Shown here one piece after another: positions 23,961 through 38,300 of a stretch of 64,000 nt of DNA. The position numbers and the translations under genes were made by a program. The stretch lies in NCBI GenBank assembly GCA_020086605.1, contig JACBWW010000015.1, positions 9,442,554 through 9,506,553 on the forward strand, in the 5' to 3' direction. The DNA comes from Lanius collurio. Lineage: Eukaryota; Chordata; Aves; Passeriformes; Laniidae. The first letter of the stretch is position 1. Each line of letters opens with the position of its first letter. The notes under the pieces were generated by a model that was given only the letters and a program-made list of their open reading frames with translations, did not search any database and was not told the origin of the DNA.

Positions 23961-24546
23961 TGGCATAATCCCAGATGACCACTAAGCCCTACACCACAGC
24001 TCACTCACACTCCCGCAGTGGAATGAGGGAGAGGATCAGAAGAGTAAAAGTGGGAGAATTCATAGGTTGAGATAAAGACAGTTTAATAGGTAAAGCAAAA
24101 TCTGGGCATGCAAGCAAAACAAGGAATTCATCCACCACTTCCCGTGGACTGGCAGGTGTTCAGTCATTCCCAGGAAAGCCGAGTTCCATCACACATAGTG
24201 GTTACTTTGGAATACAGACACCATCACTTCAAATGTCCCCTCTGTCCTTCTTCTTCCCTTAGCTGTATATGCTGAGCATGATGTCATATGGTCTGGAATA
24301 TCCCTTTGTTTAGTGAGGATCAGCTGTCCTTACCGTGTCCCCTCCCAGCTCCTTGAGCACCCCCATCCTCCTCTCTGGTGGGGTGGGCTGAGGGGCAGAA
24401 AGAGCCTTGGATCTGTCCAAGCCCTGCTCAGGAGCAACGAAAGCATCCCTGAATTATCAACACTGTTTTCAGCACAAATCAAAAGAACAGTCCCACACCA
24501 GCTAGTGGGAAGTAAATTATCTCTAGCCCAGCCTAAACCAGCCCAA
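23961..24546 (-). mobile_element. Avian endogenous-retrovirus solo LTR (family B), near full length
   Basis: About 585 bp of an LTR family common in bird genomes, recognised from memory of its typical segments: a GTTGAGATAAAGACAGTTTA stretch at about 24066-24085, the GATGTCATATGG promoter segment (about 24280-24292) and the AACACTGTTTTCAGCACAAA segment (about 24459-24478). Read on the minus strand it has a TATA-like CATATA just after the TGACATCA-like element and a downstream ATTAAA signal, the proper order for an LTR, so it is placed on the minus strand. A long open frame on the plus strand through it is a by-product. Flanking duplications are not clear. It shares much sequence with the copy at 54757. 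Confidence 0.75.
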
Positions 24547-26398
24547 TCTTTTATTTGCATCTCAACAGCAACAAATTTGGTTTGCAGTTTTATAGATAAA
24601 GAAAATACTGTATCATTTTCTCAGTGTGTCTCAGTAGTAATCTCAGGTAATGGTAAAACAAGGAAACTTTTATATTGCAGATATATTTTTTCTTGTTTGG
24701 TTTGTATAAGAAGACCTGAGAAGAGCCCAAATAAAAATTTAAGGTTTATTAAACTCTAAATTAAACTTAAATGACTTATAGTGTCATATTTATAGAACTG
24801 TGACTACACTTTTTATATAGAATTTTTGTAGAGATTTTGAACAGATCTTAGAGATTTACAGCCGTGTTCTTGAAGTACATTATTTTCAGCATTTGTTGCA
24901 GTTGTTACACATTAACTTACAATGTTCTAACAGCTAAGTAAATGTTTGGCAACTGATCAGAAGCCCTAAATGAGGTCATAACATATGGAGAGGTGCTGAG
25001 AGGTTACAGTTCCTGTGTGTCTCAATTAATATTATAGCTAGTAAGCATTCTTTGCAGCTCATAGGCTCTGATCCAACAGTGTGCTGGAGTGGAAGTGTGT
25101 ATCTAAGGCAACAATGCAATAAGCAGGTCTGTCAGATTCACAGAGGATGCTCATATGCTTAGAAATATCTTCAGGAATGAATACTTTGCTGGGTCAAGGT
25201 AACTTGAAATAAATAATTGTTTGTTGGGAAAGTTTCAGTACAACAAGCTGAAAGACTTGAAAAACATCTTTTTCCTGAATGCTAAGTTGCAGCTCCTCGA
25301 TGCGTGTTAGCAGCAATGGATTTCCTTTATGATAAGTGTTGTTTTCTCCTAGATCGCAGCTCATTTAAGCATAAACACATTTAATATATTCTTGCTTTAT
25401 CCTTGCCTAGAAGTTATCATTGTAGCTGACATGATGAAAGCAGAACTGTAAAAGTAATGATTTTAGGCTAATAGGCTTATTTCTTATAATGTTAGGCTTA
25501 ATTGAAAGCCAGCTATTCAGCCCAGTATTTCAGAGGGGTTAGTTTATGTTCCTTTCACATCATCTGTCATTGTTTTGATACCAGTTGGATCGATGGATTG
25601 GCTGTATTGCAGTGGCCACTGACTGGCATGATAAGTAGAAACGCATGAAAAATAAACATTTCATTTATTTTACCTATGGAATATCTAGGTATTGTATAGG
25701 AAAACATTGTCTGAAATATTTCACTGTAAGTAGAGAATATCTCAGTCTTTGCAGTTTGCACTGGAAAGCTGGTGACCAATTCTTAAGATTGAGCAAACCT
25801 AAGAGAAATGAAAATGTGGGTTATTTGGACATTTGTACAAGGTGCCTCTCTGAATGTGTCGTAGAGACAACAAAAAATACTGTTAAAAAACACGGAAAAG
25901 TATTTTCTTGAGTTTTTTGCTGACATGCTATCAGTTTATTCAGAGTTTCTTTATCTCCTTTGTTATCAAACAGGAAAGCCTTTCTTTGCTTTTACTGCCC
26001 CTGAAAGGCAGCCTTATCAACCAACCTTTCTCTGCATGTGGCTCCCCAAAGTTTCTTCCACTTCTTGTATCTCACAGAGCGATTAGCTCTGACAGAAGCA
26101 TGCAGAGCCAGCCTGTGTTTAGCACTTGTACACACCACTGGATATTTTATTTGTGTGAAGACAGAAAAGATTAGTCTTGACTCAGAGGCTGATTAAAAGA
26201 GGGCCTGGTTTTCAGTTTGTTCAGGATTCCAGTTACTGAAAACAAAATCACTACTCAGAAGGGACCTTGTATCAGAGAGGTCAGAACCATGTTGAATATT
26301 ACCAATTTTATGATAGTGATGTACTAATGGTATTATTAGGTATACAAAACCTACTTACCTGCAGTTACACTCTTGAACTGTAATGATTTTGGGAATGT

Positions 26399-26483
26399 GT
26401 TTCGGTTTTTTGTTGGGTTTTGAGTTTGATTTGCGTTTTTTTTCCAGTGGTGGCGGTTTTCTTGGGGTGGTGTCTTTTTGGTG
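26399..26483. repeat. T/G-rich low-complexity tract
   Basis: About 85 nt dominated by T and G on the plus strand, with G(T)n units and GGTGGTG runs. Confidence 0.75.
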
Positions 26484-29400
26484 AAGGAAAAAAAATGTCT
26501 TAAATGTAGGGTACTTTTTGGGTCCCTTTTTTCATAGATCTTATTACAACTGAGATTTTGTCTTTTCATTAATAAGCAGAATATATTTTGAGGGTGGGTT
26601 TTTTTTCTGTTCTTGGATTTTTTTAACCAAACCTAAGAAAATTTCCATTGATGTAAAAATGTTTTTTCCAACAAAATAATTTAAATGAAAATCCCACTAA
26701 CCTTTATTTATAACTAATTTCTCCCAGGATCAATACACAGATATAATCCCATACTAAATAGCAACCATGATCAGTGCAGACTTGAAGGATGAATATGAAG
26801 CTAAATCCTCATAATAATTTCATCAGGGGTTCTAATAGGTAATGCTCATATTTATTAGTTGTTTGTAGCTCCTTTGTTATTGTAGAAAGGCCAGCAGAAA
26901 TACAAAATCTATCAGATGTGAGATAGATCTTATACTCATTGACTGCATTAAGACTGTCCCTTTACTTGAAGGAATGTGTGGAATCGTGATTTTTAGCAAT
27001 AAATACACATTTTACTTCACATTTGTATATTGCTAAGTATCTTAATTCTGTAAGATGGCATAGTTGTGCACCCATGTACCTGGCATTAAAGAACTAGCTT
27101 TTTACAGATTTCAAGCAAACAGCAAAGCTCTTTTCTTGATTTTCCCCCCCTCTCCTTGGTGTTCTTGTCTAGTCATAAGCCCAGTAAGTGTATTCAGACA
27201 GCATAACAACTTTGCTTCTGTTTTCAGTTTATCCTGTAGATGTTTCCAGGTGATGAAAGGAGACCTTTTGAAAATTGCATGTTGCTTTCTTTTTTGTTAA
27301 GTGATGAAAAGCACACCACAATACTTACAGAGACTGCTTTTGTCTCGTTGACATGCACGCATAATTTATATGGCCTTATAAATCTTGGCTTTATGGGACC
27401 ATGTGTCTTATAAATGAGATGAAGAGTGTCCTTTTCAGAATGGATTTGTTAATGCTGAGAGAGGGAGAGTGATATTCTCTCCCTCTAACCTCTTGGCCAC
27501 CCCTGGGTAAAATAGCATGGTTTACAGTTAATGGACTAATTGCATTTATAGCAAACATCTTCATTTCCAAAGTCAATGCAAGCTGACACCTGTATCATCC
27601 TGTATTAAAAATAAGGTGGTGTTTCAGAGAAAAGAAATAGGGAGGAAAAGGTTGGTAGGGTGACTTAGACAGGAAAGTATAATTTGCTTAACAGAGTAAA
27701 CTTTGAAAGGCCTTGTCTGTGTTTTTTTTATCTGTTATCATAGATATAGATGATTATGAGTGTATTAGATAAGAGACAATTATATCCCTTCTAAAATATT
27801 TAAGAACTCTTTAGAAAAATTTCCATTTCTTGATATTTTTTTAAGTTTTTATAAAGGATAGCTTTGATCCCTAGTACTTTGGAACTATTCTTTCCAAAAC
27901 TAGCAACAGCATTTGAACTTTTATTTTACTCAGATCAATTTAGATCAATTTAAGAAATAGTCTGTTTCTAAGTACTTGAGATAAAATCTATCCAAACAAC
28001 AATGCATTTTTTCCTCTATTTTTGTGGAAAACTAAAAGGACTGGGGTATCCAATTGTTTTAGTATTTCACAGGTTTTTTTTCTTTTGTCAATAATTATCT
28101 TTGACAAAAGTGAGGGATCTCAGCATCCCATATTGAGGAGAATGTCCCAGTTAATCTAAGAACTCTTTTCAATTCAAAACATATACATTTATTTTTTGTT
28201 AAAAGTGATTTAACATTAATATGTTAAATTCCCCTCTGAACACCTATGCATTAACACAGTAAAACACATTTCTAATACCCATTACAAAGTCATCCAAAAA
28301 CTGCTAGAGGTGAGCCACCTCCAAAAAAGTAGACATAAATGAACATTTGATATCCCATGTAAATAGAAGGTTAGAAAGAAACAAAAACATTAATTGTAAA
28401 TCTTTTATTGAGAAAAAATACTCCAAACCTAATTAAGTAGTCAAATTCTAATTATATATTTAAAATTAAGACTCATTGGAAAAAAGACACCTTTGATTCC
28501 TTTTTCTCTATCACTTTTTAAAAATCAGTTTGCTACAGTACTGCTTCAATTGGGTTTAATTGCTCACACACAGCTAGAGAATATGTTCATTTGCTGTGAT
28601 TCTTGCTTATACGCAGCAATTGTGCTAATTTAATTCATTTAGATTCTGCTGTAAATTGTCACCACTCCTTTTTATAACAATAACAGATGATTTAATGTTT
28701 TCCCATAAAAGCTTAATGTCAATTAGCTACTAATTTGTGCAATTTCACGTGTTTCTCATTAGACTAGGCTTTGATTTTTTTGGTGACAGTTGTTGGTCCT
28801 TGGCTATACAAATCCAAAAGCTTTCATTTTTAGAAGGTGTAACAAATTCTGTAAGAACTCCGCCTCTTGACAGCATTGGTCCATCTAGTCCCATGTTCAT
28901 CAGAAGTTTATCCTGGATCTGGAAGACCGGTAAGCAGGAAAGAAGTGATCGATGAAGAAGATGGTGTGAAGTGTTGTGTGTATAAAAAGTACAGTGCCTG
29001 AATGTATTCAGTGAGCATCAGGGGCACACTCTGGTGTTGCAGTTACACACGCCCCAGCAAAGACAGCTGAGGGGGTTTTTATACTGTGATAAAACCTCAT
29101 TCAGGACAAGAGTTCCCAGTAAGGTCAAAATTTCTGGTAATATTAGCAGCCTAATACCTCTTCAGCTGAATGTGTTTTTTTGGGTATTGAAATGTGCCTT
29201 CTAACTCCTCTGTTTAGATGCAGTGCTCATCTCTAAGTAAATGAGATTACAATGAGGCAGCTGTAAGGACTAGTGTGGCCACATACAGCCAAGGCACACG
29301 AGTGGCTGCCTGGGTCTGTCCTTCATGCAGTTGGTCTGGGGCTGCTTACACTTTGAGCAGCAGGGATAGAAGTGCCCTCAGGGAAAGAGGTAAGGGAGTT

Positions 29401-32400
29401 CAAACTTCTCCGGCTTCCAGACAGTGCATTCTCTTTTGAATCAATAAGATATTTTCCTAATCTCTCCTCACTATCTCTAATTCATTCATTCTCTCCTATT
29501 ACAGATTTTTCACAAGGTACTCTTTGCTGGCTCCTTCATTTTCCTTTTTTGCTTGCTCTTTCTGAACTGCTCCAGATAGCAGTAAGATAACAGTAAAATG
29601 TAGGCATTGGTAAATTTTAGCAGTATCTGCTCAACAGCTTTTTAAACAGCTCCCAAAAGATGTTTTCTAAGTACTTGAGATATTAAAATTTAGGGGGAAA
29701 ACTACTATATAAAGCAGTCCTGCAAAACTTTTCATCATCCATGCCAATGTGTGAAATGATTTCTCCAAAATTATTTTTCAAGTAGGGTAGCAATTTGTGG
29801 CTGTGTCATGAATTTTCTATATGCATCTGATTGGATATTTTAGATTTGGATTTTCTCTCTAAGCATTTTGTTTGATGGTGGCTGAAAGATGAGAAAAAAA
29901 ATCATCGTGAGAATGATTACCGTTTTCTAGACTTTTAGTTACCCAGACTAGAATGCAATAGTTCTGCACTCTGTCTTTTCTATATTTTATCTGACTGGAG
30001 ATCAGTCTGAAATATTCTAGATGCTGTATCCCTACTCCACACAACTGATATGTGTTGGAGAACACAGATTAGTATAGAGAAAAATGAATGTTGGTAAACA
30101 CAAAATTGGGATGAAGGCTATTTTGCAACCTACTGAACCTTTTTTGGTTGATTGTGTTTGTTGGTTTGATTTTTAGTTTTTTTTTTTTAATGTTCAACAT
30201 AGACAACCAGTTCAGACAAAAGGACATTATCAGATGAAAGTCAATGACACTTCAAAAAGAGTCTAAAGGTAGAAAAACTATTTCAACCAAGAAAAGTAAC
30301 CACTGAAAATCTAAGACTTCTGGAAATCACCACAATTTCTGTTACAGAGGTGCAATATTGTCATTGTCATAGGGAAGTGTCCAGCTTGAGTGGAGTTTTG
30401 GTTGCTCTCAGCCTATTTTCAGTGAGCTGTCCTTGCTCAGTAAAGCATCTATTCAAGGGCTAATTGCTGAAGAGAGATCAATTTAACCACTTGCTTAACA
30501 ACTTTTCTGTATGAGGACTTCTAGTCTGAATCTGCATTTACTGATCTGGCTTTCTTTGCAAGGTTTTGGCCAGTCCTAGATCCCTCCAGGGGCAAAGTTA
30601 AGAAGACATTGTATGAACTTGTCAAAATCAAATAGGTGACACAGATTCTTGGGGAAAACCTGTTAAGGTCCATGCACCTTTCAGGCGGTCAGTCTCCTAG
30701 TCAGTAATGCTTTCAAGTAAGCAAATAGGGTTCTGTGAAGAGCAATAGTGAGAGAGGAGCCTAAATTGGAAAAGTTGTATCGCAGATGCACGAGCCTTAA
30801 CCCCTTTCTGAGGAGAGAGGACTGTTCAGTATATTTGTTATCTATAGGCAATGCAGCTAAGCAATAAATACTAATGCTTTAGTGGGACCACTTGTCACCA
30901 AAACACCAAAAGCTACCTGCTTTTTAGATATCCACCTGAACAAAAGCAAATACTTTAAAAGCAAACCACACCTGAATATGAATTGCTCACAGTGGGAGGC
31001 ACGGGCAGCTGCTTTCCATACAACGAGGCATTGATAAAGACACATAATGTAAGAAAACTAGTTGAGAATTGCCATTCATATTCCCACTGCACTTTTTATG
31101 TCCTTTCTAACTTGCAAAGTCAGTGAAAGATATTTGGGGAGAGATGTTTTGAATGCAAAAGATAAAGAAATTGATGAAAGGAAATAATTAAACCACACAT
31201 AGGCAGTTTTTTTGCCAAAAGCAGGGGGAAATAATTAATTAAATAAATGAAAAGTAGAAAAGATTGTGGAGAATTTGATGAGTATTAAGGAATGAGGGAA
31301 TGTTGTACTTTCTTCAAGCACTGAACTTCCTGCACTATGAATGAGCAGCAGTGGATGCTGATGTCTACCCCAGCTTTTCCTGAGTATGCAGAATGTGTCC
31401 ATTAATTGTTTTTCAAGAGGTATATCATATGTTTTCCTGTCTCAGTTTCTCTTTCTTTTTAAAGTGATTTCTTTCCTCTGCTAGAATTTCTTCATCCATG
31501 TTTTTTATTATTGCTGAGTGTGTGTTCTGGCACTCTTTGTTCACGTGACAAAAAAAGAAGCTATTGTACTTGCCAGTTGTGCCTTCTGGCAGTGCTAGCA
31601 AGGAAAGGTTATGCCTAGCTGAAACTCACTTATGAAAAGAATACCAAAGTGGCACAAAATTTTTCTACTGCATGTATTTAAGGGCAACAGTTTAGCCAAG
31701 AATGGTAGTACAAAATATTTCACTGAAGACTTTGACAAAAAAAGAACTCTAAGAACCTAGGAATACAGACTAAGAGCCAAGCTGGAAAGAAGTCTTAAAT
31801 ATCCAAGAGTCATTTAAGTGATGCATTTTGAAGAAAGGTAATTCTTTAACTAAACAATTAAAAGAACTTCAATATAATGGCTCCTTTTTTAGTACAAGAT
31901 CAGGAGTAACTACTGATTAAAGGGATATAATTGGGTAAAACCTGTTCAAAATCTCTCTCTTTCTTTTCTGCTTTTTTCTTCCTTGCGTAATTTTCTTCCT
32001 TCCCTAATCACTCTATACATAATTCTTATTATATTTTTCTTTTATTCTTATCCTTCCTCTATTTTCCTCATTTTGTATCCCCAACTCTCATCCTCATTCC
32101 TGACTTCATTCTTCTAGTCGTGCCCTTGTTTTCTCACTATTTTCTGTAACCAGTTCAGATGTGCCAAGGCCGTAGCAACTACCGTGACAGCAGCTTATGT
32201 TGTCACCGGTAACTCTTGAAAGGTCTTAAAAGGAGAAGTAAACCCAAATCTCCAACTTCTTGTCAGTTTTGGGCATGTGGCTATGCAGAGGTTTGTTCTT
32301 AATTTGGTGTGCATTTTTTAAGTTCAAGCATTATCATTCAAAGATAAGCAGTGTTATATCTGTCAAGTGGGAGGGGAGCTTTAAGAATGTTCAGGATCAG

Positions 32401-35336
32401 CCAGCTTTTGGAGTTTTTGTTTTGAACTTAAGTCATCTTTGTCTTTTTGTTTCAAATTTACAACCAAAAATTGTTCAAACACAAAAATGAGTTTAAATCA
32501 AATAAATGTTGACTGACAGTTTGTTACTTAAATTTCAACACAATTTCTTCTAAATCATAAATGGATCAGATGTAATTTATTACCATTTGAAACATCTTAA
32601 TAAATGCAGTAGTTGTAACAACTCTAAAACTTACAATTTTTTTCTAATACAAAAATACATAAATTAATTTACTTTCACTATCAATTTGGATCTTTAAAAG
32701 ATAAGGTGCTGTTACCCTTTACTGTCATTCAAGCTACACAACTAGGGGATCTGAACGCTTTTCTGAGGCAGGGGTAGAAAAAAACAAGATGCTGTTGAAA
32801 TAGGGAAGTGTTTTCCTGAGAATTCATTCCTGCAGAACGTTAGAGATTCATAGGTGCTCACAGAGGCTGTGAGTGGGATTGAGATGGGTAGCTATGGCAT
32901 CTATGACTACAAATGTATCTGACTGAAGACTTCAGATCTGAAAAAGAATTAATGCATGTGCATGCATAAGTGGTTCAGCACATTACAATGTCAATAGAGG
33001 TGTTCTTAAACAGGTGGTAAGGGGCAATTTTAAGAGGAGCTAGATGTTCTAGCATGGTAAATGTGTAGCCTAGAAAAAAAAACATGAGTATTTGCTGTAG
33101 AGAAAGCTTTGTTTCAAATACCATGTTGAAGCAGAACCACTAAGTCTCAGAATGATGTCTTGCATAAAATAATTCAAAGAATGGCAAGAAAATCCACTCT
33201 TTTTACTTAAGAGTTCTAAAAAAAAATACATTTGCAAGACTGGAGTAGTAATTAAAGGCTGATAAAATTATATAAAGTGTCATTTTTGCAAAATAAATAT
33301 TTTATATTAAATATATAACAACACAAAAAACCACTGCAGTCTTTCAAATCAACTCTGAGAATAGTGAAATTTTTAATAAATGATAAATAAAATGCATCCT
33401 TGTTGATTGGAAGAGGAAGAAGAACAAAGACTGTAGAGGAAGAGAAGGAGGAAGGAAGAGGAGAGGAATTTCTGGGTGCCCAAATGCACCTATCCATATC
33501 ATGCCCCTTAATACCTTTGTAAATATGTTTTTGTTACCTTCATGCTCCTTGCAAGCAGACTGCAGCATGCTGTGCTGTGCTATTAGTGCTGTACTTTCAT
33601 CTCTGTGGGCCTGGAGCAACAACATCACAGAATTTATATCTGCATCATTGTCCCTCGGGTCTGCTAATCTTCCTCAGCAGGGCTGTAAATAACACCACTC
33701 AGATTCCCTTTCAAATAAAAAACTCAGTGAAAAACAGAAAGGGAAGATCTGCAAATAACTCCTCCCAGGGCCATGACCTCCTCCATCTATCACAACCAGA
33801 GCAGGTAGATAAGGAGGTTTGATATGAAAGCAGCCGTTCTGAGTGTCTACATGTTAAATCAACCTGTAGATGAAGCTTTGACAGGTTCTGATATGAAGGG
33901 CTGGCAGAGGCCACGTGAGAACTCTGTGCTATTTATCCATTATTTTCCTGCTTCCTGAGGGTATTTGGAGGAAGCAAAACAGATGAAAATCTTCCATCTC
34001 TGTAAGAGGTTCTTCACTCTTCTCTCACTAATGTCTGTGCAGCTCTTTGGAAGCATTGTATTGTTTTGAAGCCATATTTCACTCAAACAATCCTTTGCTT
34101 GAGAAAAAAAGACACAAGGACATCCAGCTAACATCTGAAGACCTATGTTTTCATCAATTATAATTCCAGTCTTTACTTTGGGCTTGCATCCAAGTGTAAA
34201 TTTCTAACATTTTATGCAGTTTTCACATTAACAGATAGTTAAACATTACATCTAATAAAGCAAAGATAAAATTAATAAATTCATAAGAGCATTTCTTTGA
34301 TGTACAGTTCAAAATTCTCTATGCTTTTTTTTGATGCTATATTGAAGCAATATGACCTTTACTACAGTCATCATCCCGTTATAGAAATGAGCAAACATGG
34401 GTAGTAATAAAGAAAATTCCTTATCAACAAACCCTGCCACCCAGAAAAAAATGTCAGGTTTTACATTTGTTTTACTCAGTTGAAGAGAACATACCTTTGA
34501 ATCTGATATATTATGTCTTTGTAGAAAACCTTTATGAAGAAGGTTATGGGTAGATTAAAAGAAAAGAAAATATACATCAAAGAATAATATTAAAGTCTAA
34601 ATCTGCAGTAGTAGCCCAAATGGAATATGCAAATTGAGTTTTAAGCTTCCAGCATGACTGCTTCCAGGACTAATTTGAATTCAATGTTTTAGAGTCAGAA
34701 TATGTGAAGCAGAGTAAAATGTCAAATTTTAGGGCTGAGTACTTTGCATGAATCCTAACAAAGAAAGTAAGAATACTAAATTTCAAGTTTTTGTGCCACT
34801 ATACCATTATGTGCATTCATAAAATCATACACTGTCCAGGTGCTTGCTCAATTTGGGATTTATATCAGGCATGGACTTTTAAAGTGGATATCCCAGTAAT
34901 TCCCAATACTTCATGTCATGAAGCTGTATCAGAAATTGTTAACTGGATTCTTTTTGAAATAATTTTGAATTGAAGATGAGTACAATAGATGCAGTCCAAC
35001 TATTAAGGGGCATTCAATCTGCAGAAGCTGATTACAAACTAGTCTGAATAAACACCCCTGAAACACATAGTGTGGATGTTGCATTCCTGGTACCAACAGG
35101 TTTGCTGTACTAGTCTTCTCCCATGGGCTGCACTACTTACTTGTGCAGATATGACTTCAGTCTTCTGAGTTAGGCCTTTGTCTTTTTGCAGTCAGCCTGC
35201 TTGTTGGGATTTAAAGATAACACTGGGCATTCTCCATTACAGTCCATGGCAGCTCAAGAGTGAGCCTCAAAGAAAATTAGAAAATAACAAGGAGCCCAAG
35301 TACATTATAGAATGAGATAAGAAAATCCCAGCCAGG

Positions 35337-35358
35337 AAATATATATATATATATATTT
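35337..35358. repeat. (AT)n microsatellite
   Basis: An uninterrupted run of about ten AT units followed by a T-rich tail. Confidence 0.9.
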
Positions 35359-38300
35359 TTGTTTTTTTTAAACAATACTCATTTTGTGATTGGTCTGTCT
35401 GGAACAGCCTCAAAAAATTGTACAGGTAGTAAAGTTCAAGCTAATGGCTCATATGTGCGCTGCATGGCTCCAATATTACTGTACTTTGAGTGTTATTAGG
35501 AAAGGAATGAAATACATCTTGAATTCTTGAACTTAAATATAGGTGAATGTTATTTTTAGCACATTTATATGATCTTTTTTTAGAATATGTAAACATATAG
35601 TCAGATGAATTTATATTTGTCAATTACCTTTTAATAAACACAAGATTTACATGTAACATCTAAAACAAAGGAAAAAGCTAAATCTTCCAAATAACTCATG
35701 CAGACTAACATACCAAGTTTGGTTCTTAGTTGAATTAGATATAAAATTTATATCTATCTTCTTTCTTCTTTTGTGGCTTTTTCTTCTATATTCAATTACA
35801 ATGTCATCTTTGAAGACATTATTGCTGGAATTAATTACTTTGCCATATACCAGAGCAGTGGCATCCTGAATTTGTTACATCAAAGGACATTGGCTGAGAA
35901 GACAAATAATTAAATGACCCGTAACACAGGTAAATGATGCTCCTGAGATCAAAGGGATCCCCTAGGAATACTGTGTGCTGCTCTGTTCAGCCAGTCATGG
36001 AAATTGTCATTTGGTTGCAAGGGCTGTAGCAGGGTAGCTTTTGTCAGTCCTTCAAAGTAAGGGGTTTCCAAACAGGATCTTCCTGTTTGTTTTCCTTGTT
36101 TGCTAGTTGTCCAGAAAATACTAAGATGAATGTAAGACTTGGTCAAATATCAGTTCATATGACATGGGTACTTTACTACTTGTGCACCAGGCTTCTGAGC
36201 CACTTCCAGCGAAAGAGAAGACAGTCAACAGTGGTCTGTTATGGAAATGAGTGGAAATGGATGACTAAGAATTTTCTGGTGCAAAAGGTGTTACCTTTAA
36301 ATCTTAAATTAAACCAACACCATTATTTTTAGTCCTATAAGTTCTATACTCTTACAATGATAATCTGGTATGATTAATTCTTTAAGCAATTTAATGGAAA
36401 ATAGTTGTTCACTTTTTACTTTTTCTTTCTTAGTGTTTTTTTATTACTTCAGTTTTATTACCTCTAAGCTCTTGGCTTAGATACACATTTTTGATGATGT
36501 ACTTCCCATTACTTTCTAAAATTAGCTTTCTAAACCAACAGAACTCTTTCTTTTCTGCTTCTTACCATTAATAACCTGTTAAAACTTAATAAGGAGGACA
36601 ACAATCAGAAGGAACTAGACTTGTCAGTCAGTGCAGAAATAGTATGCTTTAAGAGGAAAACTAAGGAGCAGTAACCACTAAATCTCAGAACAGGAAAATA
36701 ATTACTTCATCTATATGATGTCTCTTGGAAAGGACTGCTTCCCCTATGGGGAAGTCACTATTATGGGAATTTTTAATAAAATACTAATTTACTTCTGCCC
36801 TGAGGATGTGGCCATTAAGCTGAACAAGTCATTTCCAAAATTACAGGTCCTCTTCCCTAACTTGTGCCCTGAGCAGGAATGGGCTAGTAAGTCTAAGTTT
36901 TTCCCTAATTAGATTCAACTGTAAAAATTTTCTGACTTCTACAAAATCAGGTTTACACTATATGAAAGACTTCCTAATGCCAGGATCTTTTCTTGGGTCC
37001 ACTACAACCAGAAAACTTTGCCATGTGTCACAGAAGTAATGGTTTTAATATGGCAGCAGAAGGAGGATAGTCAGGAAAGGCAGAAATTGCCTGCAAGGAG
37101 GTTTACAACTTTAGTGTGGTAGATGACGTTACTATGTCCTCTTACAGAACAAAATGAAGCATAATTAGAACAATATCTTGGAACTGTGCAAAACACAGCA
37201 CAGAATTTTAATCTGGTAAAGTATAACTGCATGTTCCTAGTAAAACATCTGCCTCTTTACTGTGTATGCATAGCTGCTTCCTGTTTCTTAATGTTAGACA
37301 AGTAATTAGGTGAGGATTCTATGGTACATTGAATGTTCCAATGTTTATGCCTACAAATCATTAAAATTAGGTTTGTTGTGACTGGGCAATAATGCAAGAG
37401 GTGATTTTATCTCCATATTTGGGAGTTGCCAATGTGTCTGTGAAAGACTCAGTCTTTGCCTGTATAAGAAGGCTAAGTTGATTTACTATGAAAAGTTTTT
37501 AAAGTAATACAAATCCTATGTGGACATTCTTATTTCAAAGTAGTTTCTGCACATTTCAGCTTAAATGGGTTTGCAATCAGATTTTTAACTAAGAAAGTGT
37601 ATGATGATCTCTGTTCAGAGGATCTCCTCACATGGAGAGAAATTTCTTTGTAATATTTAATCCTAGTTTTTGTCTTGAGTCTCCAACATGAAGTTGAAAA
37701 TCATCTCCACTTATTAAGTGGACCAGCTTCTGTTCGCAATAGCAGTTTAGTAATAAGAAGAACACAGTATTTTTTGTACACTTATAACTCTTTTCATTGT
37801 ATCTATGTTCTATTATACTCTCCCCTTTCAAAGTGGGATTTTAAATCTTCTTAAAGCCATGACTCACTTAGGAAAAAGTGAAATAGGAAAACAGGCCACT
37901 TGAAAACATGGAACAAGTGTGTACACATAGATTTTCAAAATCTTTTAAAAAATATTATCATTTAATTAGTATACATGATGTTTTTAAATGCATTTACTGC
38001 GCTGGGATGTTGGTCCTGTAGATCTTCTATTAGTTAAAAGAAAGTTCACTTTAGTTTTGTCCAGAATTTATGTAAAAACTTGGACCATTATTCCCAAGAA
38101 GGACTGAACGTTCACGCTTCCAAGCCACAATTCTGAGTTAAGTGCCCTCTTAGCTTTGTGTTAACACTGAAGACTTTTTTTCCTGATATATCTTCCTACA
38201 AACATGAGTTGTTTTGAATGAGAACACTGGATGAGAAACAGTGGTTTGTTTTTAATCAAAATAACTAATTTGTAGATTAAATGTCATCAAAGCTGTAACT

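Noticed and set aside
24313..24759. A 148-codon plus-strand open frame, the longest at that place.
   Set aside because: It runs antisense through the LTR at 23961-24546 and into unrelated AT-rich sequence, so it is not a gene.
28841..28925. A GGTCCATCTAGTCCCATGTT segment resembling an old amniote SINE or CR1-like family.
   Set aside because: Only a short stretch is familiar and no boundaries are visible; a repeat-library search would settle it.
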